This document shows, piece after piece, positions 1 to 13,556 of a DNA stretch of 64,000 nucleotides. The stretch spans positions 62,001-126,000 of the forward strand of contig NW_024104551.1 in assembly GCF_003945595.2 (NCBI RefSeq). The letters run 5' to 3'. Position 1 is the stretch's first letter. The number at the start of each line of letters is the position of its first letter. The DNA comes from Pipra filicauda. Taxonomy: Eukaryota; Chordata; Aves; Passeriformes; Pipridae. Both the position numbers and the translations under genes were made by a program. The notes under the pieces are model-generated. The model did not search any database. It was not told where the DNA came from and saw nothing but the letters and a program-made list of their open reading frames with translations.

Positions 1-530
1 CATTATTTCCCACTGTTCCTTACTGCTCTTGCTATGACACTCAGCAGTGAGACTTTTCAGGGGATCCTCATGGGAGGCTCATTAGTGTTTCCTAATTGCT
101 CCATGCAGAGGGAAAAAGCTGTACATGGCAGGACTCCACAGTTGCTTTAGCCTGTTTAACTCGTGAGGTCTTAAGTTGTAAGTGTCAAACCACAGAGAAT
201 GAACTAATGAGAGAAAGATTAGTGTAACAACTCTCTAATGTGTTATCAGGAAGGCCCCTGATATTGCATTAAGCTGTCTTTTCCCAGACTAATTTCAGCA
301 TGTCTCTGCTAAACATCTACTGTTTCCAGTCTTGATCTCCTTGCTATCTTGTGTTGGGTTCGAAAACAGTTCCAGTCTTCTCAAAATGGCCATATATGTT
401 ATCTACTCTATTCCTCATCAGGAGTTTGTCTCTGAGCCAGCCAGAGCTATGCTTTAGGAGTGGGAAATACCAACCTCCTCTTAAACATTCAAGGCAGCAA
501 ACAAGAATAAATTTTGGAGAAGGAGAGATC
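1..530. other. non-coding, unassigned
   Basis: Unique-looking AT-rich sequence up to the first CR1 piece. I see no splice-flanked open frame, tRNA-like fold or repeat here. The short open frames are of a length expected by chance. Confidence 0.6.
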
Positions 531-812
531 GCAGAATCACAGAATCATTTGGACTCCAAGATGATCGAGTCCAACCTTTGGCAGATCACCACCTTGTCAA
601 CTACACCATAACACGAACTACCACATCTACTTGTTTTCTGAACACTTCCAGGGCTGTCGATTCCACCATCTCCCTGGGCCTGTTCCAGTGCTTAACCACC
701 CTTTCAGTGAAGAAATTTCTTCCTGATGTCCAACCTGAACCTCCCCTGCCACAGCTTGAGGCCATTTCTTCTTCTCTTGTCTCTTGTTGCCTGAGAGGAG
801 AGGTCAACCCTT
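531..812 (-). mobile_element. CR1 LINE 3' fragment
   Basis: On the plus strand it opens with the complement of the CR1 terminal repeat (CAGAATCACAGAATCATT) followed by the complement of the 3' UTR (GATCGAGTCCAACC), so the element reads on the minus strand with its 3' end at the left. The minus-strand frame still gives the C-terminal CR1 signature ([19 protein letters not shown]). Only the last ~280 bp is present. This is a normal severe 5' truncation, with no coding capacity. Confidence 0.9.
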
Positions 813-3800
813 CTTGAACTCCCGTAGGAGTTCAAACGAGAAAAAAAAAAGCAAACCAAACAATATCTACAGAATGCTGAAGAGGGATTGAAACAAAGAA
901 AAACAGAGTCTAAAATATTTTTTTAAAATCTCAGCATATAAAATGGGGGTTTCAATTTAAAAACTCTGTATATCTATTTGTAAGAACTACTAAAGGGAAA
1001 AATATAGATAAGGTTATTTAAGAGCTCACGAGCCTCACTTATTTACTCATTTATTTTCCAATCATAATGAATAATGATTCTAATAATTCTGATAAAAATA
1101 TACATTGAAACAAATCCTTTTATTGAGGTCTTAATCCTAAGAGAAGCAAACTACATTACCTCAGATAGACAAAAAAATAAAAAAAGTCCTACACACCTAA
1201 GAGAGGTTGCAATTCAAACCCAGAACATACACAAAGTTTCTGCATAGAAAGCTGTTGTTGATGAAGCAGTTGACCTGGTTACAGCACACTTGCCTGCCAT
1301 TTCTGCTCACCACATGTTTAATAGTAAGATTGAAGACATGTTAAGTAAAAATTTATTTTTTTATATTCTCTGATTAGGTCTTTTTATTGGTCATAAATCT
1401 CCTTTTCTGCCTTTAATCCTTCTCTTTATGAAAACATGGTGCCTCCTTGTCACGGAGAAAGTTCCTGTGCAAAGGATATGATGAGTTTGCTGGCCTGTTG
1501 AGTCCATCTGTGTGTGGTTTAGAAAGAAGCAGTGTGCATCATCGTGGTTTTCTGCTGGATCAGACAATTGGGATGGAGCATAGCAGAGGCAGGGTGGGCA
1601 CCCTCAGCTGCAGTCACTTGACAGCTGGATCCCTCAGATGTTTTAGGCAATGGATGGCACAAGGCTTCCACCAAGAGGTGTGCACTGTATGGCTTCTGTT
1701 TCCTGCTGCAGAATATGGAATTATTCAGGGCATCCTTAATACATGACCCAAAGTCATAGCTCTGGGAACTAAAACTGCATTGGTATTGTCAAAGTTTAAG
1801 AATTGCAGCTACAAGAAAAAACATAAACATGTTCATGTTCTGAATGCTTCAGAGCTTTTATGTTTTGTTTTGTTAGTTTGATTTGATTTTGGTTTTGTTT
1901 TTTTCTTTAGTTAGGTAATTTTTTCCTATAAATATTTTCTTGATTAATTTGTTGCTTGGTCGTTTGGGTTTTCTTTTTGCTTTTGGTACTGGAAGAAACA
2001 TCCAGAAAACCAATATGAAGTAGATTGTGAGAGATCTATTTTCCCCTTTAAAATATAAAAGGAAAAAACCTAAATAGTGGCAAAACCATTTAATTGGAAA
2101 AGCTATTTATTAAAAAATATTTTTATGTCAAATTGATATTATTCTAGATTTCTTTCATTCCTTGGTTTAAAACAGTCCTTTGATTTTTAGTGGCCTGGTT
2201 ACATGCAGTACTTATGTTTGTTTTAGTCCTCTCCTTTGTTTTTAAAATTTATTTGAAACTGTTACTCAAAAGATCATACTGGGCATCCTGAACCAGGCTA
2301 ACGTCTTGGTAACTGGCTTCCTGGTTCCAATATACACGCAGAAGTAGAACTGCTCCTTCTCCCTGTAAACTCCTTATCTGATTGCCTGGCAATCCCAAAC
2401 TTCATTCAGTTGAATAAGAAGAGAAGTGATTTTTGAACCTGTCATACCAAGAAAGATTAATAAAAGAAGCCATGTAAAAATTGAAAAGCTAATTGTTTCT
2501 CTTGATATATTTGACATACTCCTGTAATTCTGTAGATCTGATATGGGGCAATGAAATCTAACAGCAGGTCATGTGGCTGAAGAGCTGAGAAATGGTGCAA
2601 TTTGACAGAATGCATATTTGACATTTTTCTACATAGATAAATCTTATTTTTAATGGGATCTGAGATTTCTTTTAAGAAGAAGAAGGCAAATAAAATGATG
2701 AAGAGAAAGATGATGAAGAATGAAAGGAAAGGAAATAAAATTAAATCTCTTTCACTTGTGGTTGCCATTTCTACCCAAAAATAATGCAAACAAAAGTCAG
2801 AACATTTTTGTTTTTTCCCACTTTGCAAACTTCAACCCCTACACCTGGTCTCTACACTTTTACTGTTCTGGTGTGGCAAGCACAGTTGGAGTGGCTTGGC
2901 AGACACCTTGGAAGGTGACCTCCTCAGATGCTGTGTCTAAATGTGACAGGGGCCATAAATCAGGTATTTTGTTTTGGTTTCAACCACCTTATTTTACTTC
3001 ATTTGAAAATAAGAAGCTAAGATCCAAAATAATGACTGCACTAACCACAGATTATTTTTAATCCCTGAATTATGGGATGTAGATCTTACAAAAAATTATA
3101 TCAGTGTTTAGAGGAAGATCATAAAATTTGCTTTGTTTTAACTTTAATCAAGGGGGTAGTACAGGCCTTAAACTTGTATCTTTTCAGTCTTGGTAAAAAG
3201 TTTTAAAAAAACTCAGTTTTTCAGCTGTGGAGTCAAACTCATTCCTCACAATAAACCTACCATGAACTCTTAAACTTGACCAAGTTAAAAATTAATCCAT
3301 TCCCTGCTCACATGTTTCAGGAAAAAAAAAAAGAAAGAAAGAAAAGTGTTAATAGATGTGTAGAAGATAGATTTTAAAATATGATGGTAATTTCAAGAAA
3401 TTGCAGAAAACAATAAAGTTTTTGATGAAGAACAAGTCAGATTTCAAGATGGCCAGCATTTCTTATTTACTTTGAGAGGAAATTAACTTTGTCTCTATTA
3501 AAAAAAAAACAACAATCAAATACATGTTTGTAAAAAGGAGATGACAGTATTTTTTATGTCTTGAAGGTATATAGAAAGGACTGAATAGAGGTTTGTGAAC
3601 CATGCAAAATGCTTGGTTTAAGTACCCATACCGAGGCAAAACCCCCCACATGTTTCTCTCTTAAATATAAAAAACAGAAGTTTGGATTAAGGTAATCATA
3701 TAATTAAATATTTATCTGTTCAAAATTTCATTTCACACGTAACTTTTTTCTACTAGTGAAATAAAATTTAAAGTTTAAAAATACCAAACTGAAAACCAAA

Positions 3801-4102
3801 ACCTTATGTTTAAAAAACTTACATTTCAGCCATTCTAAAATTGTCCTTAATAGGGGGAACTTTTGACATTACCGTTTTCTGTGAAGAGTTTTGCTTATCA
3901 CACTGGTAATTTATAATTAAAAACATCTGTTGAAAAATAGATGTGTGCTTCTACTAATGGTTGTGGTTCAAGTAGGTACGGTACTTAAACACTTTTGTTT
4001 CTGAACAGGTCTGTTCACATCATTTTCAAATGTTCAAAGACATTTCAACGTTAAAATTAACACTAATACTAATAACTTGCAAAATGGTCAGGTGTCTCCT
4101 AG
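813..4102. other. non-coding, unassigned
   Basis: AT-rich sequence starting with an A run at about 841-850. It contains a short (GAAA)n-like tract near 3320-3345 and several A/T homopolymers. Open frames reach 113-123 codons around 2457-3061 on both strands, but none has a recognisable domain or good splice signals, and they overlap each other. I see nothing else I can assign. Confidence 0.55.
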
Positions 4103-4733
4103 TAGAATTATAGAATGGCTGGGGTTTGAGGGAGCCTTAAAGATCACCTGGTTCCAACCTTTTTGCTGTGGATAGGGTCACCTTCCACCAGACTAGATTG
4201 CTCGAAGTCCCATCCAGCCTTGCCTTGAATGCTTCCAGGGATGGGACATCCATAGCTTCTCTGGGCAACCTGTGCCAGTGACTCACCACCCTCATAGTAA
4301 AGAATTTCTTCCCAATATCTAATCTGTATCTACCCTCCTTCATCTTAAAGCCATTCTCCCTTGTCCTATCACTCCATGCCTTTTTAAAAAGTCCCTCTGC
4401 AGCTCTCTTGTAGCCCATTTAGGTACTGAAAGATCTCCCTGGAGCCTTCTCTTCTCCAGGCTGAACAACCCCAGCTCTCTCAGCCTGTATCCACAGCAGA
4501 CAAGATCCTCTTCGTGGCCTCCTCTAGACTGTTTCCAACAGGTCAAGTCCTTTCTTGTGTTGAGGGCCCCAGACCTAGTTGTAGCACTCCAGGTGGTGTC
4601 TCATGAGAGCAGAGTAGAGGGGGAGAATCCCTCCCTTGACCTGCTGCCTACATCTCTTTTGTTGCAGCCCAGGATGCTGTTGGTTTTCTGGGCTGTGAGC
4701 GCACATTGCTGAATCACATCAAGCTCCTTGAGA
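4103..4733 (-). mobile_element. CR1 LINE fragment
   Basis: Starts with a degenerate CR1 terminal repeat (AGAATTATAGAATGG) and the complemented 3' UTR. It then runs back through the C-terminal reverse transcriptase region. On the minus strand the residues LREAMD, FFTMRVVSHWHRLP and [18 protein letters not shown] are readable but lie in different frames (4137-4418 and 4340-4546), so frameshifts have accumulated. It ends near the GCTGAATCACATCAAGCTCC block that corresponds to an internal part of the CR1 ORF. Degenerate and inactive. Confidence 0.92.
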
Positions 4734-7700
4734 GAAAAACAGGTAAATACCAGCAGATGTCTTTGAGACTCCTTCTAATAGAAAGTCCAGTGCTGAATCT
4801 AAAGAAAAAAATAGTGAAATGTTGTGATTGTATCCACGGAAGAAAGAGAGTATCTGTGATGATTTGCAGGTTGTGTAAGAGACCTTCTCTACCTCTTCAT
4901 AGTGAATGAGGCTGCTGTAACTGGATCTAGGGTGCCTCTTTCTAATAATCATAAGCTTTTCTAAGAGTTCTCACCAATGATGTGCAGATTTTCTCCTGAA
5001 TACATCATTATCACTTGACCATGAAGTAAATGTATGAATACAGTGCAGCGTTTTGCAGCTCTGAGCCTGTACTATGCCAGGACCTAAGCTTTGATCTCTT
5101 GAAATCTTTGACTCTTTATCCAGTAAGCCAGCTTGCTGAGCAGCCTTCATCAAACCCCAAACTGACACCCAAGATCTGGAACTATAAATAAAAACAAAAA
5201 AGGAAGATAGGATCTCATAGGGCAGGTACAGAAATTGGTAAAGTAGGAGTACAGCCTTGCTTATTGATGATATTGATAAAACTTCCATTATGGAACTTAC
5301 TAATTACAGAGCAGATATAAATTCTTTTGTAAAAATCTGTTGCCGAAGCGTAAAGAGCAGCAAATGGGCCCTTGGTTTAGTCTATCAGACACTACAGTGG
5401 CAACCCCGGCACATTAAAAAGTTAATGGGATTTTAATAGGTCATAATCACACTAATAAAGTTTATAACCACTTTAGTAGCCAGAGTCATTTGACAAAAAT
5501 ATAACTTTTGGTCTTGGGGCTGCATTAGATTCAAAGTACAATTAATGTTTAACAGGGTAGAGCTCTGCTTTAATGGAGTTTAACAGCAAGAGACTCAGGG
5601 CCACCCCTTGTTAAACAGCAGATATAGTGAAGCTGGGGCTAAAAGATCCCACTGTTCAATATAGATATGCACAGAAAACTTCACCTCCAGGGAAAGGGAG
5701 AGGATTGAACAAATCCAGGATGCATCTCATTGTTCTGAAACATCATGGACCTCCTGGAGGTCACTTCAAAGACCTTCCCTGTCTGCAGTAGCCAAGCCAA
5801 TTAATGCTGAAAATACCACATTGTTCTGTGTGCTTTCTTTTTGGCTGAATAGGGTAGAAAATGTTTCCATTGAAGGGCAATTTTTATTCCAAATCAGCTC
5901 AAATCAATATACTCACCTTAATCTGAAAGATCATTGAGGTGAACTTCATCAAATAGGAAACCTTCTGTGAGCCCATTTGGCACCGTAAGAACAGAGAACA
6001 ATCTGGCCTAGAAAGGACTGGAGGGTGATATCTGTAAATAACATTAAACTTATTTTGATGGACAGTTAGAAAAGCAGTCAATAACATTACACTTTCCTTT
6101 GAGTGAGGTCATACTCCCCTTGCCACCAGCAGAAATGTTTATCCTTCAATAAAGTTGGCAAATCAAAGGTGGATTGGTCCCACATCACTGCACAAAGACA
6201 CTGACAGCAATCCACCGTTTTCAGAAAGGTCTATATTTCATGAGGAAACATCAGGGGACTGAAGGCCTTTGAAAGGCAAAAGAGTTCCAGTCATTTGAAC
6301 TTTAGTTTATCTGATAGAAATAGCTGTCAGATATATTCAGCTTCTCTTTCTTCCTTTCAGTGACTCTGAGGCAGGCCCTATTGAGATAAGCCAAAGAAAG
6401 AGGAATAAAGGGCAGATAGTCAGCATAAAGCAGTTGCATTGTGTAATGTGACAGAAAAGAAGAGTTGAAGAGCTCAGCTGGAAGTCTGTAGTTAATGTTT
6501 TAAATATTGTCCTATTGAGCCTAAGTGCTGGCCGAAGCAATTTCACGTTAATGACAATTCTGCTTTCCAGGCATTCTGCCTAAAAGGAAAAGCGTGCTGT
6601 TCATGCATTTAGCACTTCTCCAGAGAGAGCTGTGCCTCTGGAGGCCACAGGGAGTAGAGAGGAATGGCTTCCCAGTTCAAAGACAAAGGTTTTCCCAGTA
6701 ACCCATGAGAGGTTCCTCCCCTTCTCAACAGATGTTGCATGATGATGAACAAAATGTTGAGAACAGATTATTCTGTTCTGTTTTACCTTAATAGCAAGCA
6801 GAATATGATAATGTGATAATATCTGTACATCTTGTAGAAGAGAATTGATTAAGACCTTTCTATTGCTTTAAAGGCACTCTATGAAAAATAACAGAAGAAA
6901 AAGCAAATAGGAAAATACATATTTACATTTGAAACTCTCAAATAGAGAGAAAGAAGCAGTAAAAGGAGGTGGGATCCTTCCTGACACTGTTCTGGTGGCG
7001 TTTTTGTTGCATTAGCACATGTGTTGTGGTTCCTCATATTTATTTGGGTTAAAAATATTAACATAGCAAACATATAATTTAAACTTAACTTTCAAGATCT
7101 AAAGCATTTTTAGATAAATGACTGAAGTCAATCTTTTGCTTTTCTAATCTTGATTTGAAAATTTCCTTTTGCCCTCCCAGGGTCAGCATTACATCTGCCT
7201 GATTGTAAAAAACCCTTATACAATTCCAGTAGGTTAGCCTTAAATCGTCCTTTTTCCAGTACTCTCATTTTCAATTGCAATAGGTGTTTTGAGATTTTGC
7301 TCTTTCCTCCACATGTATTTTTGAGTAACATTTAAATCTTGTTAATATTCACTTATTACTCTACTAGACACACTAAAAAACCATGTTTAACCAAAGTCCT
7401 TAGAAGTTCTTAACTTAAATATTGACCAACAGAAAAAGAAAGCACAATAATGAACCAATCCCAGCATATGCTTAAAAACTGAATGATAGCTAATAATATA
7501 GCTATCATTATTATAGCAAGGTATTTGCTTCTTGTCACCCCTCCCACTAGCAAAGGCTTGATCCTTTGAACTTTGTTAAAATCAGTGAATACTTGTTATT
7601 TCTTTTAAGAGGTGACAGTAGAGGCTAGAAAACAGCAATTACTTCACAACAGTATGCTAAGTTCATGCTACAAGTATTTGTAGATGATTTGCAGTAATGA

Positions 7701-9469
7701 AAATGGCTTTATTATATATATGCAATTGAATTGAATTGGAATTGAATGCTTGAAGCATCTGCTCTGAATACAACTTCAGGCATAAAGGTTAAGAGTTTTC
7801 TGACTACAGTCAAGGTGCCTGCATTTCATAGAATCAATGGGTTTTTTATACCCCTTACTAATTCACAGAAGCCTGGTCAATACTGTCAGTGAAGTTCTTA
7901 ATGTGATTCAGTCCGTATTAATGTGAGCACCCACAGATCAGCTGGAGTTGCATTCACTCTGTTTATTAGCCCCCTATTAGGTGCAGTTGGACCTTGAGTG
8001 CTTTCTCAGACTAGATTTTGACATTGTCAACCTGTGGACTTTCACAAAATGCTTATCTAGCTTAAGAAATCAGGTTGTCAGACTCTTGGAAAGGTATAAG
8101 TGCACCATACCCACAGATAAATTCATGAAGTTCTTTATCTGGCACGTATGGGAAGTTCATTGACTTAGCTTAAGCTAAGCACACATGTAGCACCAGCTTA
8201 TCACATATGTATTCATGGTACTGATGGTATATGGACATATTTTAACATGCATAAGTGTGTCCAGATTCATCTTTCAAAACAAAATGCCCACTTTAACAAT
8301 TATCTAATTAAAAAAGCTATGACACTAAGAATATTATTCCTGTAATAACAGGTGAGCTTGTCTGGAAATACAGTATCAACAGCAGATGCCTAGTTCATGG
8401 CAACATTCCTCCTTACTATTTTAGCCTGGATTCCACCAATGATCAACTGGAAGAGAGATGAGGGATTTATTTTTTCTGATGTTTATTTTCAATCTTATCA
8501 AATTGATGCAAGTGTTTTGGAACAAAGACTATTCCTTCTTATTTGTTGATTCATTACCTTGCACAAGGGGAGTCTGGGCTGCTACAACAGGACTCTGATT
8601 TTGGTTGTGGCATAAAGATGATGCTTAAAACTACCACTAATTAAAAACAAAACAAAACAAACCAACAAAGTAAAAAGGATCAATATCCCTTCACTTAACA
8701 AAAGGAAATAAGAAGAGAACAAAGTCTTATGTTGCTCTGATGAGCTTTCTTTGGTGTATAGATATGTTTGTGGTGAAATGAACAAATTTTATGTAGGAAG
8801 ACCAAGTTGCTTTACTCCAGATCTTGTCTATGAGATCTTTTGAAAAGCTGGAGAATAATAAAAATACTCTGCAAGACATGAATTTTTCCTTCTCCTGCCC
8901 TTTCATTTCATAGGGAACAGATGCAAGATCAGTTGGCAACATGACATCAGTCTGCACGCCTTGTTTTAAGAGAGTCTATTGTTCATAAAATGTTAGGAAT
9001 GCAGTTGCACCACAGATGTGTGGAACTAAATTTGTTGTGACATCAGTTTAATGATAACACATGAAAGATTCAAAGGACTTCTGGTTGTGTTGCCTCATTA
9101 TATGTGTGATTACATGCAAAACCACTAGTAAGACACAGAACCTGTGCAAATGACTCAGAGATGTTGGCTGCTGATTAAATCCACAGTGATTAAATAATAT
9201 CATAATGAAACCAGGAAAAATCGTAAGGGCAATTATCTAGCATTCTCCAATCTCATGACATGTTTTGATGCTTGCTTCACTATTGTTTTGTTTTCTACAT
9301 TTCTATAGAAATATTGTTTTCCTTTAGCAACAGAAGGGGGGTTAGGGAGAATCTCCATCTTATTGGATGTGGGGGAAAAATGACAAAGGAATAAGAAAAG
9401 GCTGAGGTACTTCATGCCACATTTGCCTCAGCCTTTAATAGTAAAAACAATTTTTACTACAACTGGGTA
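4734..9469. other. non-coding, unassigned
   Basis: Long AT-rich stretch with no repeat family I recognise. It contains a small perfect hairpin at 7482-7509 and a short TTGAAT-rich patch near 7725-7745. Open frames are all under about 105 codons with no domain signature. Confidence 0.55.
7482..7509. repeat. perfect inverted repeat, 11-bp arms
   Basis: Arms AATGATAGCTA and TAGCTATCATT flank a 6-base ATAATA loop. The pairing does not extend beyond the arms, so a pre-miRNA hairpin (normally more than 20 bp of stem) is unlikely. In AT-rich DNA this may be chance or a relic of a small transposon end. Confidence 0.5.
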
Positions 9470-10426
9470 TCCAACTGTCTGAGCTGGAAGACATTCTGCT
9501 GGGAGCAGAATGAAGCCCCCATAACCCAAAGGGAAATGATCACTGACCTGCTACACCCCCTATATACAGACAGTGTATGGAGCCAGATGGGATCCATCCC
9601 AGGGTACTGAGGGAGCAGCAGAAGTTCTCACCAAGCCATTTTCAATCATTTACTAGCAGTCCTGCCCAACTGGGGAGGTCCCAGTTGAGTGGAAGTTAGA
9701 AAATATGATACCCACCTACAGGAAGGGCAGGAAGGAGGCTCTGGGGAACTACAGGCCTGTCAGCTGGACCTTGGTGCCAGGGAAGGTCCTGGAACAGATC
9801 ATCTTTGAGTGGCATCATGTTGGCATGTACGGGACAACCAGGTGACCAGATTCAGCCAGCACAATCTTATGAAAGGCAGGTCCTGCTTGACCAACTTCAC
9901 CTCCTTCTGTGATAAGGTGACCCACTTAGCGGATGAGGAAAAAGCTGTCAATATTGTTGGAGACTTTAGTAAATACTCTGACAACATTTCCCACGGCATT
10001 CTCCTGGAGAAACTGGCATCCCATGTGGTGTGGACAGGTGCACTGTTCTCTGAGGGTGTTAGCCTGGAGAAAAGAAGGCTCAGGGGAGACCTTATTGCTC
10101 TCTGCAACTGTCTGAGAGGAGGTCGTAGCAAGGTACTGGTCAATCTCTTCTCCCAAGCAACAAGCAATAGGACAAGAGAAAATAACCTCAAGTTGCACCA
10201 GAGAAGGTTTAGATTGAATATTAGGAAAAAAGTCTTCACAGAAAGGGTTGTCAGGCATTGGAACAGACTACCCAGGGAAGTGGTGGCACCACCATCCCTG
10301 GATATGTTTGAAAGATGTATAAGTGTGGCATTTGGGGACATGATTTAGAGGTGGACTTGGCAGTGCTGGGTTAGAGGTTGGACTTGGTAATCTTTGAGGC
10401 ATTTTCCAACAGAAGTTGAGGATTGG
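9470..10426 (+). pseudogene. internally deleted CR1 LINE (reverse transcriptase remnant)
   Basis: Plus-strand CR1. From about 9500 the sequence encodes degenerate pieces of the reverse transcriptase N-terminal half. From 9809 a 179-codon frame reads [20 protein letters not shown] then [19 protein letters not shown], equivalent to residues around 348-396 of the intact CR1 at 32125-34320. Near 10045, after a block matching LDKCTLS of that element, it jumps to the C-terminal [12 protein letters not shown] block and continues to the CR1 C-terminus ([11 protein letters not shown]). About 230 residues, including the SGVPQGS and FADD motifs, are missing, yet the frame stays open across the join. The AFD of motif A has also decayed to YSD. 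The terminal octamer repeat is not recognisable. It cannot encode an active enzyme. Confidence 0.9.
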
Positions 10427-13377
10427 GCAAGCCACTGATCATGGATCATTAGAGAATTGTACAAAACACAGTGGGATTGTACCACTTCTGTTATTACTCT
10501 TTTAATGGCGAGAGGTTGTAGTTGGAGTCTGGATCATGCTTATAGTTGGTACCCTCTCTCTAACTCCTTTGCAAGTCAAATGGTACTTTGAACAGCAGCA
10601 GCAGATTATAGATTCATTCCTAAATTCCTGAACCACTACTGAAAGTCAATAGAGATAACATAATTTTATAAATACTGCATATATAGATGTGATATAGTTA
10701 TACATACATATGTATATATTCATATCTATATTTAGATAGATATTAAATACATGAAGGGATCCTGAAGTCAGTAATTGTCTGAGCAAAAATTTGACGCCTA
10801 CACCAGTTAACACAGAAAAGTTGTACAGTACAAATAATTTATATCCAAACGTGTCCATCTCTCATGGTTTTCCTGGATTATGACTGGTTGCCATGTTTCA
10901 TGAGACTGAATTGCAACGTCTTTGTCATCCATCAAAGTCTTGGACCATGCAAAGAGAAGAGCTTTATAAAGGGTAGGCAAGTCAGTTGGGGTTTTTTTTG
11001 CCGTATTTTCAGACTCTTCTTTCCTGAGCTTTTTGATCCTGGTTACCTTTGCCATTGTCAGAGTGTGTAGCAATGTTGGAAACTGAGTCGCTAAAGGGGC
11101 TGGACAGAAATGCAACTTAGCTCAAACCAAGTATTTGCATGGGGCTGATTGAAGGGAGATCCTGCTGTCTGAGTTGGCTTAATTTGTACAGACTGTAAAG
11201 GTAGCTTAGACACTGATTGCAATTTTGACCGTCTCCACGTGCTGAAATTAAGGCGTGTTCTTTATGGAACTAATTTTTACTTCCAGTTACCTGATTCAGT
11301 TACCTACTCTCAGAGAATTATATAGGAAGGGATTTTTTTATAATATTATTTATATAAATATTATTTTAATGTTCAGAAACGACAGAGAAAAAGACAGTTC
11401 CCAGTTTTTTTCTCAGTTCCTATTGTTTTAATATAGAAAGTCAGTGACAAATTTCGCATTGCAAAGTGCTGTGAATATAGAAGTAGCATGCCAAGTGTTA
11501 CCTATCATTATTAAAAGCTGCATAGTAATTAAAAGAAGAGTGATAGAATTGCCCACAAGGTGAAAGCGTTAAATAAATATTTATTTTACACAGTGCAAGT
11601 AATCTCACAGAAGCAAAAAGATTTAAAATAATTACATGGACCTAATCAACATCAAAATGATGAGTCTCCTTCTGTCTTCATGTCTGGGCTACTAAAATAC
11701 CTTTTTCAGGCTGCTGTAATTGTCCAGTATTGACCCCATATTCGCTTTTTGGAGTGTGACTGGGATCGTAAATACACAGCATTCAGGAGCCTGAGTCACC
11801 TTCAAGGGAAGCTTTGCTTAACAAATGCGGGCAGGTGATTGATGCTACCAAGTGTCTTTATCTTGCCAAAATACTGGTTTAGAACTTATCTTTTACTTCA
11901 AACTGCTTAGAGACAGGGATACAGAAAGGGATGCCTCAACCCTCATTCCTAAAGTGGGTCCACTTGCTATATTACTTATTCCTATGCCTAATTTGTTTAG
12001 CTTGTTCTGAAGGAAAGGAGGGATACCTCTCCTTTGCATGATATCATAAAGTAATGGATAAAATTTCTTCTGTAGGTCCTTCCTGAGTCCACCACTACCT
12101 TTTCCTCATAGCTTTGCGTTTGGCTTGAAGTGCTGTTCCCGTCTTGTAGTGATACTACCTATATAACCAAAGAGGCAAGATCTGGAAGCTATAAAGGAAG
12201 ACAACTGGAATGAATCCTGAATTTACAGCATGGTGGTTAGGCCATTCAGCTAAGAGGGAAAAGAACTAAGTATTGTCTAATGAGATTATAACTAGATAAA
12301 TAGTATAGAAATAATTTGGATAATGAGAACAAGATTTCAAGTGTACTCCTAAATAAGGCACAAAGGCCTGCACTCTAAAAGGTAAACCTGGTGATTTCCA
12401 AGAGGTAGATTAGGAAAGGACAGACCTACTTGGTATTTCTCCCGCTGGTGAACTGTTGATTTTTTTGGGCTGGTGTGAATGATAAAAGAGGAACCTTAAC
12501 TCATCCCTCTGACAGGGGAGCACACACCTTAACCCATCTTTAGGAATTCCTGACAATCTTGGTACCCTTCATCTCACGCTTTGCATGGCTATCACAATGC
12601 CTAGGTCCCCTTGGTCAACCTTCTTCTATCTTCAGATTCTCTTTGTCAGTTAAGCAATTAATTGTGTACCTAAATTGTTCCATGGATCTCTATCATTGTC
12701 CTATATGCCTATGCACTTATTTCAGCAGGAACTTAACTTGGAATTTCAGATTTTAAAAATAATATCATATCTTGATTACCTAGACTAATTTCCCCTAATT
12801 TTAAGAATCTAACTCAAGACCCAGAAGTTAGTTGGAAGTTAGAATTCAGAAAATCAGTTGTATGGACTTGTCGCAAAACCATGGCGACAGATAGGAGGGA
12901 GAGACATCAGTACTTAGATTGGTTGATATTTTTACAAAATATCACATTTAAATAGATGAGGTTTTCAATTCCAGAAATATTCCCTCTTCAGTTCTAATAT
13001 TAGGGAAGAATCCCAACCACTAAACCTTTTTTTCTGTAAGTTAAGTTTTGTTCTAACTGTTAGTATATTATCTTATATTCACCTAATCAGTTATTTTAAT
13101 TGTACAGCATCCCCCGAGTCTCACCAAGGGCAGGCACTTTATCAATAAAATTATAATTATAGAAACTTAATGAGGCCAGCCAGGAAACACAAAAAATCTT
13201 GATCCACTTGTCAGAAAAGCATAGATAATTTAGTGCAGCTAAGTCTGTTTCTGGACCGCAATCAGATAACCCCACATTCCATAAATCATCCTATGGCAGC
13301 CCAGAGACTTCGTTCTTAACTGATGACATCCTGACTTCAACCTCAGAGTTGTCATCCGAGTGAAAGAGATTTCCATC
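10427..13377. other. non-coding, unassigned
   Basis: AT-rich sequence with a TATA/TACATA-rich patch at about 10671-10745. A minus-strand open frame with an internal ATG at 11055 is described under findings. I see nothing else assignable. Confidence 0.55.
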
Positions 13378-13556
13378 ACCCCTTTCCCTTTCCCTTTCCC
13401 TTTCCCTTTCCCTTTCCCTTTCCCTTTCCCTTTCCCTTTCCCTTTCCCTTTCCCTTTCCCTTTCCCTTTCCCTTTCCCTTTCCCTTTCCCTTGTCCCTTT
13501 CCCTTTCCCTTTCCCTTTCCCTTTCCCTTTCCCTTTCCCTTTCCCTTTCCCTTTCC
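13378..13556. repeat. (CCCTTT)n hexanucleotide array
   Basis: About 29 near-perfect copies of CCCTTT with one imperfection (CCCTTGTCCC near 13488-13500). The other strand is (GGGAAA)n, a purine-only strand with regularly spaced G triplets. Translations of the array give long Phe-Pro, Gly-Lys and Arg-Glu repeats, which are artefacts. The motif differs from the telomere repeat TTAGGG. Array length is likely polymorphic and may be mis-sized in the assembly. Confidence 0.97.
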
